A stretch of 64,000 nucleotides of DNA from Cellulomonas chitinilytica (lineage in GTDB: Bacteria; Actinomycetota; Actinomycetes; Actinomycetales; Cellulomonadaceae): assembly GCF_016862675.1 (NCBI RefSeq), contig NZ_BONK01000001.1:186001-250000 (forward strand), in the 5' to 3' direction. The translations under genes were made by a program, and so were the position numbers. Shown in pieces: positions 34,593 through 43,353 of this stretch. Position 1 is the stretch's first letter, and each line of letters opens with the position of its first letter. The notes below the pieces were generated by a model, which had not been told where the DNA came from, did no database searches, and saw nothing but the letters and a program-made list of their open reading frames with translations.

Positions 34593-34679
34593 CTGCTTCT
34601 TCTCTCGTGATCTACAGGTCGCTGGACCGGCATCCCGGGGCCGACCGCGCGAGGCGCGTCGTCGTCCCGGGGCGACGGG

Positions 34680-35060
34680 CTACTTGCGCCCGGCCTTCTT
34701 CTTGCCGGCCACGGTGCGCTTCGGGCCCTTGCGGGTACGCGCGTTGGTCTTCGTGCGCTGACCACGCACGGGAAGGCCACGGCGGTGACGCAGGCCCTCG
34801 TAGCAGCCGATCTCGACCTTGCGGCGGATGTCCGCAGCGACCTCACGGCGAAGGTCACCCTCGAGCTTGTAGTTCGCCTCGAGGTAGTCACGGAGCGCGA
34901 CGAGCTCGGCGTCGCCGAGGTCCTTCACGCGGATGTCGCCACTGATCCCGGTGGCGGCGAGGGTCTGCAGCGAGCGCGTGCGGCCGACCCCGTAGATGTA
35001 GGTGAGCGCGATCTCGAGCCGCTTCTCGCGGGGGAGGTCTACGCCGATAAGACGTGCCAT
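34680..35060 (-). CDS. rpsM: 30S ribosomal protein S13
   Basis: 126 residues. [26 protein letters not shown] is the standard start; the helix-two-turn-helix and the basic tail with [18 protein letters not shown] follow. It contacts the P-site tRNA and the 50S head bridge. The 225 bases upstream, after rpmJ, are filled with stem-loops. Confidence 0.98.
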   Translation of the reverse strand: MARLIGVDLPREKRLEIALTYIYGVGRTRSLQTLAATGISGDIRVKDLGDAELVALRDYLEANYKLEGDLRREVAADIRRKVEIGCYEGLRHRRGLPVRGQRTKTNARTRKGPKRTVAGKKKAGRK

Positions 35061-35122
35061 GTGCCTGGTGGCTCCTGTACTGCGTCGGAGGTCTGCCGCA
35101 CCACCTTCCCGCGTGCTGCGGG

Positions 35123-35246
35123 CCCCGGCCTCCGACCGGGGGTTCGCCGGTGGACCGGGCTCTCGCCCGGCACCGACCGGAGTGGCGGTGCGCTTGCCGG
35201 TCCCGACGTCGGGACCGTCGTGCTGCGACAGCCGCGGGCGGCTGTC
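35123..35246 (-). other. Four consecutive stem-loops between rpmJ and rpsM
   Basis: In order of transcription: GACAGCCG/CGGCTGTC (35227-35246); a 20-bp perfect palindrome with arm CGGTCCCGAC (35198-35217); CCGGGC-tctc-GCCCGG (35155-35170); CCCCGG/CCGGGG (35123-35141). They fill the middle of a 225-base non-coding gap inside the operon. Candidate attenuator or ribosomal-protein leader. Confidence 0.65.
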
Positions 35247-35285
35247 AGTGGTGCTGCTGCGGGAGATGCGTCCCGCGTCAGGGCA

Positions 35286-35399
35286 TCAGCCCTGGCGCTG
35301 CTTGTGACGCAGGTTCTCGCAGATCACCTGGACGCGACCGTGCCGGCGGATCACCTTGCACTTGTCGCAGATCTTCTTGACGCTGGGCTTGACCTTCAT
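35286..35399 (-). CDS. rpmJ: 50S ribosomal protein L36
   Basis: 37 residues, [20 protein letters not shown] at the start and ending RHKQRQG. The zinc-ribbon ligands Cys 11, Cys 14, Cys 27 and His 32 are all present, so this is the zinc-binding form rather than the zinc-free paralogue used under zinc starvation. It follows infA by 67 bases, the usual order. Confidence 0.97.
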   Translation of the reverse strand: MKVKPSVKKICDKCKVIRRHGRVQVICENLRHKQRQG

Positions 35400-35466
35400 C
35401 GCGTGTTCCTCCGCCGCCGCATGAGCCTCCGGGGACCGGCGGCGTGACGGCGTGTTCGAGTGGTGA

Positions 35467-35688
35467 TTACTTGTAGCGGTAGACGATCCGGCCGCGGGAC
35501 AGGTCGTACGGGCTCAGCTCCACGACCACCCGGTCCTCGGGAAGGATCCGGATGTAGTGCTGACGCATCTTGCCCGAGATATGGGCGAGCACCTTGTGGC
35601 CGTTGGTGAGCTCCACGCGGAACATCGCGTTCGGCAGAGCCTCCACGACGCTGCCCTCGATCTCGATGACACCGTCCTTCTTCGCCAT
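35467..35688 (-). CDS. infA: Translation initiation factor IF-1
   Basis: 73 residues covering the complete OB fold: [71 protein letters not shown]. It occupies the ribosomal A site during initiation. It heads its own transcript from a TAAGAT promoter ~150 bases upstream, downstream of the inserted surface-protein gene. Confidence 0.99.
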   Translation of the reverse strand: MAKKDGVIEIEGSVVEALPNAMFRVELTNGHKVLAHISGKMRQHYIRILPEDRVVVELSPYDLSRGRIVYRYK

Positions 35689-35938
35689 GTCCTCCGCTAA
35701 CTGTCGGTCTCATTGATCAACCCACGTCGACCAGCCCCTGCGCCCCGCGTCGTGCGGGCCCAGGTTCAGCTCTCGTGGAGAGCGGGTGCGACCGGACCAG
35801 TCCGACAAGGACTGGAGGTGAACGGGCGCACACACCCAACGGACGATCTTACGGCATCGCCCCTGCAGGACGAAACCGGCGGGACGGTGGCCCTGGTCTC
35901 ACCAGGACCGCTCCCGGACGCCACCCGGCAGCACGCAC
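35689..35938. promoter_or_regulatory. infA promoter and leader
   Basis: Minus-strand TAAGAT (35851-35846) has a weak -35 TTTCGT (35875-35870) at 18 bases. Transcription would start near 35839 and give a ~150-base leader, ending in a GCGGAGGA SD for infA. The rest of the gap (35876-35938) shows no gene. Confidence 0.55.
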
Positions 35939-35977
35939 GAGCGGGCCCCGGTGCGGCACGCGCACCGGGGCCCGCTC
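35939..35977 (-). terminator. Terminator of the surface-protein gene
   Basis: A perfect 17-bp stem (35939-35955 with 35961-35977; arm begins GAGCGGGCCCCGG) and five-base loop, starting 15 bases past the stop codon. Confidence 0.85.
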
Positions 35978-35992
35978 AGGTCAGACCAGGCG

Positions 35993-36967
35993 TCAGGCGT
36001 CCGAGCCCGCACCCTGGGCACGGCCACGGCGTCGCAGCACCACGAGACCGGCGCCGCCCAGCAGCAGCACGACAGCCACGGTCAGCGGGACCGTCAGGGA
36101 CGACCCGGTGGTCGCCAGCGTCCCCGTGCCGCTCGCAGCCAGGACCTCCGACACGATCGTCGGCGTCGGCGTCGGCGTGCGCGTCGGGGTCGGCGTCGGG
36201 CTGGGGGCGGCCGCGACCTCGCTGGTGGCGGACGGCGTCGGCGTCGGCTTCGGGGTCGGCGTCGCGCTGGTCGTCGGGGTCTGGGTGGGCTGGACCTCGG
36301 AGGTCGGCGTCACCGTCGGCGTCGCGCTCGGCGTCACCGTCGGGGTCGGGGTCGGGGTCGGGGTGACCGACGGCGTCGGGGCCGGAGTCGTCGCGCCGCA
36401 GGCCGGCACCTCGAAGGACTTCTCGAGGTCGGTGTGCTCGGCGGCCGTGATCGGCGGCCACCCGATCGTCGCGACCGGGTAGGACGGCGCCTTCGAACCC
36501 GTGAAGAGCGACACGTCACCGATCGCCTGGTCCTCCTGGACGGCCCAACCCGGCCCGCACACGGTCACCGGGACCGCGGCACGGACCTCCGCGAGCGTGA
36601 GCGGACGGTAGTACCGCCCCGGCCACGCGGCGACGAGGTACTGCTGCGTGGAGTTCTCCCACGACGCCTTCTTGGAGGCGTCCCGCTTGCGGTAGACGTA
36701 CGCACCCGTCGCCGTGCCCGGCTCGATCGAGGGCGTCGGGGTGGCCGAGGTCTTCGGCGTGGTCGAGGCCTTCGACGTGGCGGGAGCGGGCTTCTGCCAG
36801 GTGCCGTGGTTCGAACCGCCACGGTCCGAGCCACCATGGGCCTCGGCTGCAGCGGCGCTGGCCGTGATCGCCAGGGCAGCCACGACCGTGGCGACCGCCA
36901 GAGTGGTGAACGTGCGAGCAGACCGAGCTGCTCGGGACGAGGACACGGGACGAACGCTGCGCTGCAT
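35993..36967 (-). CDS. LAxTG-anchored surface protein with Thr-Pro-rich stalk
   Basis: 324 residues. Signal peptide ([21 protein letters not shown], cleavage near 42); a compact middle domain (about 85-195) with [28 protein letters not shown], two Cys ([15 protein letters not shown]) and [14 protein letters not shown]; a long (S/T)PTPTP stalk (about 198-280); then LATTG (284-288), a hydrophobic helix and RRRGR. LAxTG with an Arg tail fits class E sortase substrates of actinobacteria. The middle domain is not one I recognise. It is inserted between map and infA with its own terminator. Confidence 0.85.
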   Translation of the reverse strand: MQRSVRPVSSSRAARSARTFTTLAVATVVAALAITASAAAAEAHGGSDRGGSNHGTWQKPAPATSKASTTPKTSATPTPSIEPGTATGAYVYRKRDASKKASWENSTQQYLVAAWPGRYYRPLTLAEVRAAVPVTVCGPGWAVQEDQAIGDVSLFTGSKAPSYPVATIGWPPITAAEHTDLEKSFEVPACGATTPAPTPSVTPTPTPTPTVTPSATPTVTPTSEVQPTQTPTTSATPTPKPTPTPSATSEVAAAPSPTPTPTRTPTPTPTIVSEVLAASGTGTLATTGSSLTVPLTVAVVLLLGGAGLVVLRRRGRAQGAGSDA

Positions 36968-37106
36968 GGGCCACCCATCGTCGATACGTGGCAGACGCGA
37001 CGGGGGCGCGCCTGCGGGCTCCCTCGGGCACGCGGCGACACGCCACTCACCTCTGGGGTCGGCGGCACACTATCGGACATATGCGACGGACAAGGGGCGT
37101 TTGCGC

Positions 37107-37183
37107 AGATGAACGCGATTCATCTCGAATCTGGACGGATGTTCACCTGAACGGCGGACCGGACGAACCGGACATCTGTCCGG
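37107..37183. promoter_or_regulatory. Dyads and AT-rich patch upstream of the surface-protein gene
   Basis: AGATGAAcgcgaTTCATCT (37107-37125), GTTCAccTGAAC (37141-37152) and CCGGACAtcTGTCCGG (37168-37183) lie in a stretch much AT-richer than its surroundings. The first two may be operators of the surface gene; the third, 20 bases past the map stop, may end the secY-adk-map transcript. The remaining leader down to 36968 (~110 bases) holds no gene and only a GGGTGG SD. Confidence 0.5.
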
Positions 37184-37202
37184 CAGGCCGCGGGAGCGCG
37201 GC

Positions 37203-38045
37203 TCAGGCGAGCGGCGCGACCTCGACGCCGAGCTCGGCGAGCGGCCCCGCGCCGCCGTCCCGAGCCGTCAGGACCCAGATGCCGCCGTCGAGGACGGCGA
37301 CCGTGTGCTCCCAGTGGGACGCGCGGGAGCCGTCCTCCGTGACGACGGTCCAGTCGTCGTCCAGCACCTCGGTCATGCGCGACCCACGCACGATCATCGG
37401 CTCGACCGCCACGCACAGCCCCGGGCGGACCCGGGGGCCGCGGTCACGGGCCCGGTAGTTCAGCACGTCGGGCGGCTGGTGCATGGCCGTCCCGATGCCG
37501 TGGCCGACGTACTCCTGCACGACGCCGTAACGGCTGCCACCGTTGAGGCCTGCCTCCGCAGCCGCGTCGACGACGTCCTCGACGGCCTCCCCCACCGCAC
37601 CGAGCCGGTCACCGCGGGCGAGCGCCGCGATGCCCGCCCACATCGCGCGCTCCGTGGTGGCAGCGAGCGCGATATCCTCGGGATCACCGTCGCCGACGAC
37701 CACGGTGATCGCGGAGTCACCGTGCCACCCGTCGACGATCGCGCCGCAGTCGACCGACACGACGTCGCCCTCGTCCAGGACACGCGGACCCGGGATGCCG
37801 TGCACGACCTCGTCGTTGACGGAGACGCACAGCGTCGCGGGGTACCCGTGGTAGCCAAGGAAGGAAGGCGTCGCCCCGCGCTCCGAGATCAGGCGCGCGG
37901 CGACCGCGTCAAGATCGGCGGTCGTCGCGCCGGCGACGACGTGCTCACGCACCGCGGCGAGCGCGTCCGCCACGACGAGACCGGCCCGCCGCATGACGGC
38001 GACCTGGTCAGGGGTCTTGTACTCGATGCGTTCCCGGCCGAACAT
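37203..38045 (-). CDS. map: Type I methionine aminopeptidase
   Basis: 280 residues from ATG 38045 with GGGTGA upstream; a GTG three codons earlier is the alternative. Metal ligands sit in VSVDCGAIVDGWHGDSAITV (two Asp), EYVGHGIGTAMHQPP (His), VEPMIV (Glu) and SHWEHTVAV (Glu), and LGYHGYPATLCVSVNDEVVHGIP is the substrate loop with its His. It cleaves the initiator Met after deformylation. It follows adk by 22 bases. Confidence 0.97.
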   Translation of the reverse strand: MFGRERIEYKTPDQVAVMRRAGLVVADALAAVREHVVAGATTADLDAVAARLISERGATPSFLGYHGYPATLCVSVNDEVVHGIPGPRVLDEGDVVSVDCGAIVDGWHGDSAITVVVGDGDPEDIALAATTERAMWAGIAALARGDRLGAVGEAVEDVVDAAAEAGLNGGSRYGVVQEYVGHGIGTAMHQPPDVLNYRARDRGPRVRPGLCVAVEPMIVRGSRMTEVLDDDWTVVTEDGSRASHWEHTVAVLDGGIWVLTARDGGAGPLAELGVEVAPLA

Positions 38046-38067
38046 CGCGGTCACCCGATGGGCACGC

Positions 38068-38646
38068 TCAGCGAGCGAGCGAGCCGATGGCTGCCAGCAG
38101 CCGGCGCGTCACGTCGTCGACGTCGCCGATGCCGTCCACCTGCGCGAGCAGGCCGCGATCGGCGTAGACCTGCGAGATCGGCGCCGTCTGCTCCGCGTAC
38201 ACGTCGAGGCGGTGACGGACCACGTCCTCCGTGTCGTCCTCACGGCCCTCGATCTGCGCCCGCTTGAGCAGCCGCTCGACGACGACCTCCGGGTCGGCCG
38301 TGATCTCCACGGCCAGGTCCAGCGGAAGCCCCAGGTCGGCGAGGATCGCGTCGAGCTCCTCGACCTGGGCCGCGTTGCGCGGGTAGCCGTCGAGCAGGAA
38401 GCCCTGCGCCACGTCGTCCTGCGCCAGGCGGTCCCGGACCATCGCGTTCGTCACCGAGTCGGGGACGAGCGCACCACGCGACGAGTACTCCTGCGCGGTG
38501 CGACCGAGCTCCGTGCCGCCCTTGATGTTGGCGCGGAAGATGTCGCCCGTCGAGATCGCCGGGACGCCGAGCTCCTCGGCCAGCCGCGCCGCCTGCGTTC
38601 CCTTGCCGGCTCCCGGAGGACCGAGCAGGACCAGACGTGCGCTCAT
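38068..38646 (-). CDS. adk: Adenylate kinase
   Basis: 192 residues. P-loop LGPPGAGKGTQAARLAEELGVPAISTGDIFRANI, the AMP-site LDGYPRN, and a short lid (VERLLKRAQIEGREDDTEDVVRHRLDVY) without the zinc-type Cys cluster, as usual for actinobacteria. The ATG overlaps the secY stop (ATGA), coupling translation. It balances AMP, ADP and ATP. Confidence 0.98.
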   Translation of the reverse strand: MSARLVLLGPPGAGKGTQAARLAEELGVPAISTGDIFRANIKGGTELGRTAQEYSSRGALVPDSVTNAMVRDRLAQDDVAQGFLLDGYPRNAAQVEELDAILADLGLPLDLAVEITADPEVVVERLLKRAQIEGREDDTEDVVRHRLDVYAEQTAPISQVYADRGLLAQVDGIGDVDDVTRRLLAAIGSLAR

Positions 38647-39938
38647 CGGAGGAACCCTTCGTAGTGCCGCTGCTGCAGCTGCGACTCGATCTGCTTGACG
38701 GTCTCGAGGCCGACGCCCACCACGATGAGGATCGACGAGCCACCGAACGGGATGTTGGAGCCGACGTTGAGCCCGATGAACACTAGCGTGGGGATCAGCG
38801 CCACGATCGCCAGGTAGATGGACCCCGGCGCGGTGATGCGCGTGATGACGTAGTCGAGGTACTCGGCCGTCGGGCGACCGGCCCGGATGCCCGGGATGAA
38901 GCCGCCGTACTTCTTCATGTTGTCGGCGACCTCGTCCGGGTTGAACGTGATGGCCGTGTAGAAGTAGCAGAAGAAGATGATCAGCACGACGTACAGCGCG
39001 AGGTGCAGCGGCGCGCTCTGCTTCGCCAGGTGCAGGCTGATCCACTGGACCCAGCCCGCCGTCTGGTCACCGAACTGGGCGACGAGGCCCGGGATCGCGA
39101 GCAGCGACGACGCGAAGATGATCGGGATCACGCCGGCCATGTTGATCTTGATCGGGATGTACGTGCTCGAGCCGCCGTACATGCGCCGGCCGACCATGCG
39201 CTTGGCGTACTGGACCGGGATGCGTCGCTGCGACTGCTCGACGAACACGACGGCGCCGATCACCAGCACGATGACCGCGAGGACCACGATGAACTTCGTC
39301 GCACCGTTGTTGCCACCGGCGATCGACCACAGCGACGTCGGGAAGCTCGCGGCGATCGACGTGAAGATGAGCAGCGACATGCCGTTGCCGACGCCGCGCT
39401 CCGTGATCAGCTCGCCGAGCCACATGATCAGGCCCGTGCCCGCGGTCATGGTGATGACCATGATGAGGAGGGTGACCCAGTCGTCGTTCGGGATGACGTC
39501 GACGGGGCAGCCGGAGAAGAGCTGACCGCTGCGCGCGACCGTGATGATCGTCGTCGACTGCAGGATCGCGAGGCCGATGGTCAGGTACCGCGTGTACTGC
39601 GTGAGCCGCGCGGTGCCGGACTGCCCCTCACGGTGCAGCTCCTCGAACTTGGGGATCACCACACGGAGCAGCTGGATGATGATGCTCGCGGTGATGTACG
39701 GCATGATCCCGAGCGCGAAGACGGACAGCTGGAGCAGCGCCCCGCCGCTGAACAGGTTCACGAGACCGAGCAGCGAGTTGTTCTCCGCGTCGGCGATGCA
39801 CGTCTGCACGTTGGGGTACGACACACCCGGCGTCGGCAGGAACGAACCGATGCGGAACACGACCATGATGCCGATCGTGAAGAGCAGCTTGCGCCGCAGG
39901 TCGGGCGTCCTGAACGCCCTGACGAATGCGCTGAGCAC
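38643..39938 (-). CDS. secY: Preprotein translocase subunit SecY
   Basis: 431 residues from GTG 39938 with AGGAGG upstream. Ten membrane helices; plug-region LFSGGALLQLSVFALGIMPYITASIIIQLL, cytoplasmic loops with VVFVEQSQRRIPVQYAKRMVGRRMYGGSSTYIPIKIN and the C-terminal RHYEGFLR. It is the protein-conducting channel. It is separated from rplO by a 164-base gap with a terminator-like hairpin and a TAGGGT hexamer. Confidence 0.98.
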   Translation of the reverse strand: MLSAFVRAFRTPDLRRKLLFTIGIMVVFRIGSFLPTPGVSYPNVQTCIADAENNSLLGLVNLFSGGALLQLSVFALGIMPYITASIIIQLLRVVIPKFEELHREGQSGTARLTQYTRYLTIGLAILQSTTIITVARSGQLFSGCPVDVIPNDDWVTLLIMVITMTAGTGLIMWLGELITERGVGNGMSLLIFTSIAASFPTSLWSIAGGNNGATKFIVVLAVIVLVIGAVVFVEQSQRRIPVQYAKRMVGRRMYGGSSTYIPIKINMAGVIPIIFASSLLAIPGLVAQFGDQTAGWVQWISLHLAKQSAPLHLALYVVLIIFFCYFYTAITFNPDEVADNMKKYGGFIPGIRAGRPTAEYLDYVITRITAPGSIYLAIVALIPTLVFIGLNVGSNIPFGGSSILIVVGVGLETVKQIESQLQQRHYEGFLR

Positions 39939-40026
39939 CTGGTCCTCCTGGGCCGCCTGTGCGGCATCTCGTACGACCGGTCCGTTCCGGCCGTGAACGC
40001 CCGCGAATCATTGCAGGCAACGGGGC

Positions 40027-40095
40027 ACCCTAACCGATGCCCCCCAGCATGCGGAACGGGGCCGGTGGGAGTCCTGTCGGCCCCACCGGCCCCGT
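40027..40095 (-). other. Hairpin and possible internal promoter between rplO and secY
   Basis: A perfect 14-bp stem (ACGGGGCCGGTGGG at 40056-40069 with 40082-40095, 12-base loop) follows the rplO stop by seven bases. Downstream, TAGGGT (40032-40027, minus strand) could drive secY-adk-map about 90 bases before its start. Confidence 0.6.
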
Positions 40096-40102
40096 CCGTG
40101 AA

Positions 40103-40849
40103 TCAGTCCTGCGCGACGCTTCCGCCGGCAGCCACGATCTTCTCCTTCGCGGACGCCGAGTAGGCGTCGACCGCGACCGAGACCTTGACCGTGAGGTCGC
40201 CGGTGCCGAGCACCTTGACGGGCTGGCCCTTGCGGACCGCACCCTTCGCGACCAGGTCGGCGACCGTCACGTCGCCACCGTCCGGGTACAGCGCCGAGAG
40301 CTTGTCCAGGTTGACGACCTGGTACTCGACGCGGAACGGGTTCTTGAAGCCGCGGAGCTTGGGCAGCCGCATGTGCAGCGGCATCTGCCCGCCCTCGAAG
40401 CGGTCCGGCACCTGGTAGCGGGCCTTGGTGCCCTTGGTGCCACGACCGGCCGTCTTGCCCTTCGACGCCTCACCACGACCCACGCGGGTCTTGGCGGTCT
40501 TGGCGCCGGGGGCCGGACGCAGGTGGTGCACCTTGAGGGTGCCACCGGCGCCGGGCTCGGCAGCGGCCTCGGCCGCCTTGACGGCGGCCTCGGACTTCGC
40601 CGGGGCAGCCTTCTTCGCGGGAGCCGCCTTGGCCTTCGCCGGGGCGGCCTTCGTCTCGGCCTTCTCCGCCTTCGCGTCGGCCTTCGGCTCCACCTTCTCG
40701 GACGCCGCGGCCTTGGCCTTGGTCGTCTTCGGGGCGGCCTCCGTGGCCTCAGCCTTGGCAGGCGCCTTCTTCGCGGGAGCCTTCTTGGCGGCGGCCTTGG
40801 GGGCCGTCACCTCCTCGGCCGTCGCGTCGGCCTTCTTGTCGTCAGCCAT
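40103..40849 (-). CDS. rplO: 50S ribosomal protein L15 with long Lys/Ala-rich N-terminal extension
   Basis: 248 residues from ATG 40849 (a GTG two codons earlier overlaps the rpmD stop; GAGGAGG serves either). Only the last ~145 residues are L15: [60 protein letters not shown] and [20 protein letters not shown]. Residues ~5-103 are a run of KAAPAK, KKAPAK and KAEK repeats that resemble histone H1 tails. The extension keeps the same high-GC codon style. It might bind rRNA or DNA or be cleaved. Confidence 0.96.
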   Translation of the reverse strand: MADDKKADATAEEVTAPKAAAKKAPAKKAPAKAEATEAAPKTTKAKAAASEKVEPKADAKAEKAETKAAPAKAKAAPAKKAAPAKSEAAVKAAEAAAEPGAGGTLKVHHLRPAPGAKTAKTRVGRGEASKGKTAGRGTKGTKARYQVPDRFEGGQMPLHMRLPKLRGFKNPFRVEYQVVNLDKLSALYPDGGDVTVADLVAKGAVRKGQPVKVLGTGDLTVKVSVAVDAYSASAKEKIVAAGGSVAQD

Positions 40850-40851
40850 GG

Positions 40852-41034
40852 TCACTCGACCTCCTCGACCGCGACCAGGTGCTGCACGGTCTTGACCATG
40901 CCGCGGATCTCAGGACGGTCCTCCTTGACGACGACGTCGCCGATCCGCTTCAGGCCCAGCGTGCGCAGCGTGTCGCGCTGGTTCTGCTTGCCACCGATGC
41001 CGGAACGCTTCTGCGTCACCTTGAGACGAGCCAT
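40852..41034 (-). CDS. rpmD: 50S ribosomal protein L30
   Basis: 60 residues, [20 protein letters not shown]...[29 protein letters not shown], the complete L30 fold. Its start overlaps the rpsE stop by one base (TGATG), and its stop is 2-4 bases from rplO, so three genes are translationally coupled. Confidence 0.98.
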   Translation of the reverse strand: MARLKVTQKRSGIGGKQNQRDTLRTLGLKRIGDVVVKEDRPEIRGMVKTVQHLVAVEEVE

Positions 41035-41693
41035 CAGGCACCTGCCTTCGCGCCCGCAGCGGCAGCCAGGCCGGCGGCCTGCGCCCGCAGGAGCGCAGCC
41101 GGGACCACGTGCTCGACCGGGAGCCCACGGCGCGCGGCCACGGCCTCCGGACGCTCGAGACCGCGGAGGGCCGCGACCGTCGCGTGGACGATGTTGATCG
41201 CGTTCGACGAACCGAGCGACTTGCTCAGCACGTCGTGGATGCCGGCGCACTCGAGCACGGCGCGCACCGGACCACCGGCGATCACACCGGTACCCGGCGA
41301 CGCCGGACGCAGGAAGACGACACCGGCAGCGGCCTCACCCTGGATGGGGTGCGGGATGGTGCCCTGGATGCGCGGGACCTTGAAGAAGTTCTTCTTGGCC
41401 TCCTCGACACCCTTGGCGATCGCCGCGGGCACCTCCTTGGCCTTCCCGTAGCCGACACCGACGGTGCCGTCGCCGTCGCCCACCACGACGAGCGCGGTGA
41501 AGCTGAAGCGCCGGCCGCCCTTGACGACCTTGGCCACGCGGTTGATCGTGACGACGCGCTCGAGGAACGCGCTCTTCTCTGCGGCGTCGCGACCGCGGCC
41601 GCCGCCGTCACGGCCACGACCGCCGTCGCGGCGGTCGCCGCCGCCGGTGCCGCCCGCGGGCGCCCCGGTGTTGCTGCGCTGAGGAGCAGCCAT
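41034..41693 (-). CDS. rpsE: 30S ribosomal protein S5
   Basis: 219 residues. The core starts at [49 protein letters not shown] and runs to [20 protein letters not shown], intact for the decoding-fidelity face. The first ~38 residues are a Gly/Arg/Asp-rich tail ([16 protein letters not shown]), and the end is Ala-rich. It shapes mRNA entry and accuracy. Confidence 0.98.
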   Translation of the reverse strand: MAAPQRSNTGAPAGGTGGGDRRDGGRGRDGGGRGRDAAEKSAFLERVVTINRVAKVVKGGRRFSFTALVVVGDGDGTVGVGYGKAKEVPAAIAKGVEEAKKNFFKVPRIQGTIPHPIQGEAAAGVVFLRPASPGTGVIAGGPVRAVLECAGIHDVLSKSLGSSNAINIVHATVAALRGLERPEAVAARRGLPVEHVVPAALLRAQAAGLAAAAGAKAGA

Positions 41694-41733
41694 CAGTGAG
41701 TCCTCTTCTTCGATGCGGGGATGGTCGTGGTCG

Positions 41734-42105
41734 TCACAGGGAGAGTCCGCCCTCGCGGGCCCCGTCGGCGACAGCTGCCACCCGGCCGTGGTACTTGTTG
41801 CCGCCGCGGTCGAACACGACGGCGGAGACGCCGGCAGCCTTGGCGCGCTCGGCGACGAGCTCGCCGACCTTGCGGGCCTTGGCCGTCTTGTCGCCGTTCG
41901 CGGCACGCAGGTCCGCCTCGAGCGTCGACGCGGACGCGAGCGTCTGGCCGATGCCGTCGTCGACGACCTGCGCCGTGATGTGCCGGGCGGACCGGGTCAC
42001 GACGAGGCGGGGACGAGCGGCCGAGCCCGCGACCTTCTTGCGAAGACGCAGGTGACGACGCTGACGGGCAATGCGCTTGCCCTTGCCGATGATCTTGATC
42101 GCCAT
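41734..42105 (-). CDS. rplR: 50S ribosomal protein L18
   Basis: 123 residues: [37 protein letters not shown] at the start and [26 protein letters not shown] at the end, the full L18 fold that binds 5S rRNA together with L5. It follows rplF by three bases. Confidence 0.98.
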   Translation of the reverse strand: MAIKIIGKGKRIARQRRHLRLRKKVAGSAARPRLVVTRSARHITAQVVDDGIGQTLASASTLEADLRAANGDKTAKARKVGELVAERAKAAGVSAVVFDRGGNKYHGRVAAVADGAREGGLSL

Positions 42106-42108
42106 GGC

Positions 42109-42648
42109 TTACTTCCCAGCCTTTCCGACCTTGCGGCGCACGTTCTCGCCCGCGTAACGCACACCCTTGCCCTTGTACGGCTCGGGCTTGCGGATCTTGC
42201 GGATGTTCGCGGCGACCTCGCCGACCTGCTGCTTGTCGATGCCCTGCACCGAGAAGCGGGTCGGGGCCTCCACGACGAACGTGATGCCCTCGGGCGGCGT
42301 CACGACGACCGGGTGGCTGAAGCCGAGGGCGAACTCGAGGTCCGTGCCCTTGGCCGTCACGCGGTAACCGGTGCCGACGATCTCGAGCTTCTTGGTGTAG
42401 CCCTCCGTCACACCCGTGACGAGGTTCGCCAGGAGCGTGCGGGTGAGGCCGTGCAGCGAGCGCGAGAGGCGCTCGTCGTTCGGGCGGGTGACCACCAGGG
42501 CACCGGCCTCGTCGCGCGCGACCTCGATGGGGGCGGCGACCGTGTGCGTGAGGGTCCCCTTGGGGCCCTTCACCGACACGAGGGCACCGTCGATGCTGAC
42601 GTCCACGCCGGCCGGGACCGGGACGGGGATTCTGCCGATTCGAGACAT
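42109..42648 (-). CDS. rplF: 50S ribosomal protein L6
   Basis: 179 residues with the two-repeat L6 fold: [54 protein letters not shown] and the C-terminal [30 protein letters not shown]. It binds the sarcin-ricin region near the factor site. Confidence 0.98.
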   Translation of the reverse strand: MSRIGRIPVPVPAGVDVSIDGALVSVKGPKGTLTHTVAAPIEVARDEAGALVVTRPNDERLSRSLHGLTRTLLANLVTGVTEGYTKKLEIVGTGYRVTAKGTDLEFALGFSHPVVVTPPEGITFVVEAPTRFSVQGIDKQQVGEVAANIRKIRKPEPYKGKGVRYAGENVRRKVGKAGK

Positions 42649-42672
42649 GGCTTGCTCCTTTCCGTCTCGGAC

Positions 42673-43071
42673 TTACCAGACGTAGGCGAGGACTTCCCCA
42701 CCCACGCCCTTCTTGGCGGCCTGCTTGTCGGTCAGGAGACCCGAGGACGTGGACAGGATCGCCACGCCGAGGCCACCGAGCACCTTGGGCAGGTTGGTCG
42801 ACTTCGCGTACACGCGCAGGCCCGGCTTGGACACGCGCTTCACACCGGCGAGCGCACGCTCACGGTTGGGGCCGTACTTGAGCTCGATGACGAGGTTCTT
42901 GCCGACGACGGCGTCCTCGACCTTCCAGCCCGCGATGTAGCCCTCCGCCTGGAGGATCTCCGCGATGTGGGACTTCAGCTTCGAGAACGGGATCGACACC
43001 GAGTCGTGGTGCGCCGAGTTCGCGTTACGCAGCCGCGTGAGCAGGTCTGCGATGGGGTCAGTCATGGTCAT
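42673..43071 (-). CDS. rpsH: 30S ribosomal protein S8
   Basis: 132 residues; ATG 43071 or the ATG two codons later. [43 protein letters not shown] and the C-terminal rRNA-binding [26 protein letters not shown] are complete. In E. coli S8 represses the spc operon; a similar role here is untested, though a long hairpin lies just upstream. Confidence 0.98.
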   Translation of the reverse strand: MTMTDPIADLLTRLRNANSAHHDSVSIPFSKLKSHIAEILQAEGYIAGWKVEDAVVGKNLVIELKYGPNRERALAGVKRVSKPGLRVYAKSTNLPKVLGGLGVAILSTSSGLLTDKQAAKKGVGGEVLAYVW

Positions 43072-43099
43072 GGGGCTTCAGCCCTCTCTCGCCGGGGTA

Positions 43100-43134
43100 T
43101 CTGCGCCGCCATCCGTGATGGCGGGCGGCGCAGA
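43100..43134 (-). other. Long stem-loop between rpsN and rpsH
   Basis: TCTGCGCCGCC (43100-43110) pairs perfectly with 43124-43134; an alternative extends through CGCCATC/GATGGCG (43107-43113 with 43117-43123). It fills the 95-base gap before rpsH, the only real gap between rplN and rplO. Confidence 0.6.
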
Positions 43135-43166
43135 CCTACCGACGATCGTTGGTACAGGTTTCAGAA

Positions 43167-43352
43167 TTACCAGCTGCTCTTGGTGACGCCGGGGAGCTCG
43201 CCACGGTGGGCCATCTCCCGCACGCAGATCCGGCACAGGCCGAACTTGCGGTACACCGAGTGGGGCCGGCCGCAACGCTGGCAGCGCGTGTAGCCACGCA
43301 CCGCGAACTTCGGCTTCGCGGCGGCCTTGTTCTTGAGGGCGGTCTTCGCCAT
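43167..43352 (-). CDS. rpsN: 30S ribosomal protein S14, zinc-binding type (S14Z)
   Basis: 61 residues with the zinc ligands Cys 24, Cys 27, Cys 40 and Cys 43 in [25 protein letters not shown], ending GVTKSSW. This is the short C+ form; the longer zinc-free S14 paralogue, if present, is elsewhere. It follows rplE by one base. Confidence 0.98.
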   Translation of the reverse strand: MAKTALKNKAAAKPKFAVRGYTRCQRCGRPHSVYRKFGLCRICVREMAHRGELPGVTKSSW

Positions 43353-43353
43353 G

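Noticed and set aside
36200..36380. CRISPR-like short repeats
   Set aside because: They are the Thr-Pro codons of the surface-protein stalk, without constant repeat or spacer lengths.
36968..37070. A ydaO/c-di-AMP or other riboswitch in the leader of the surface-protein gene
   Set aside because: The leader is long, but I could not find the conserved core pieces of that motif; only simple dyads are seen.
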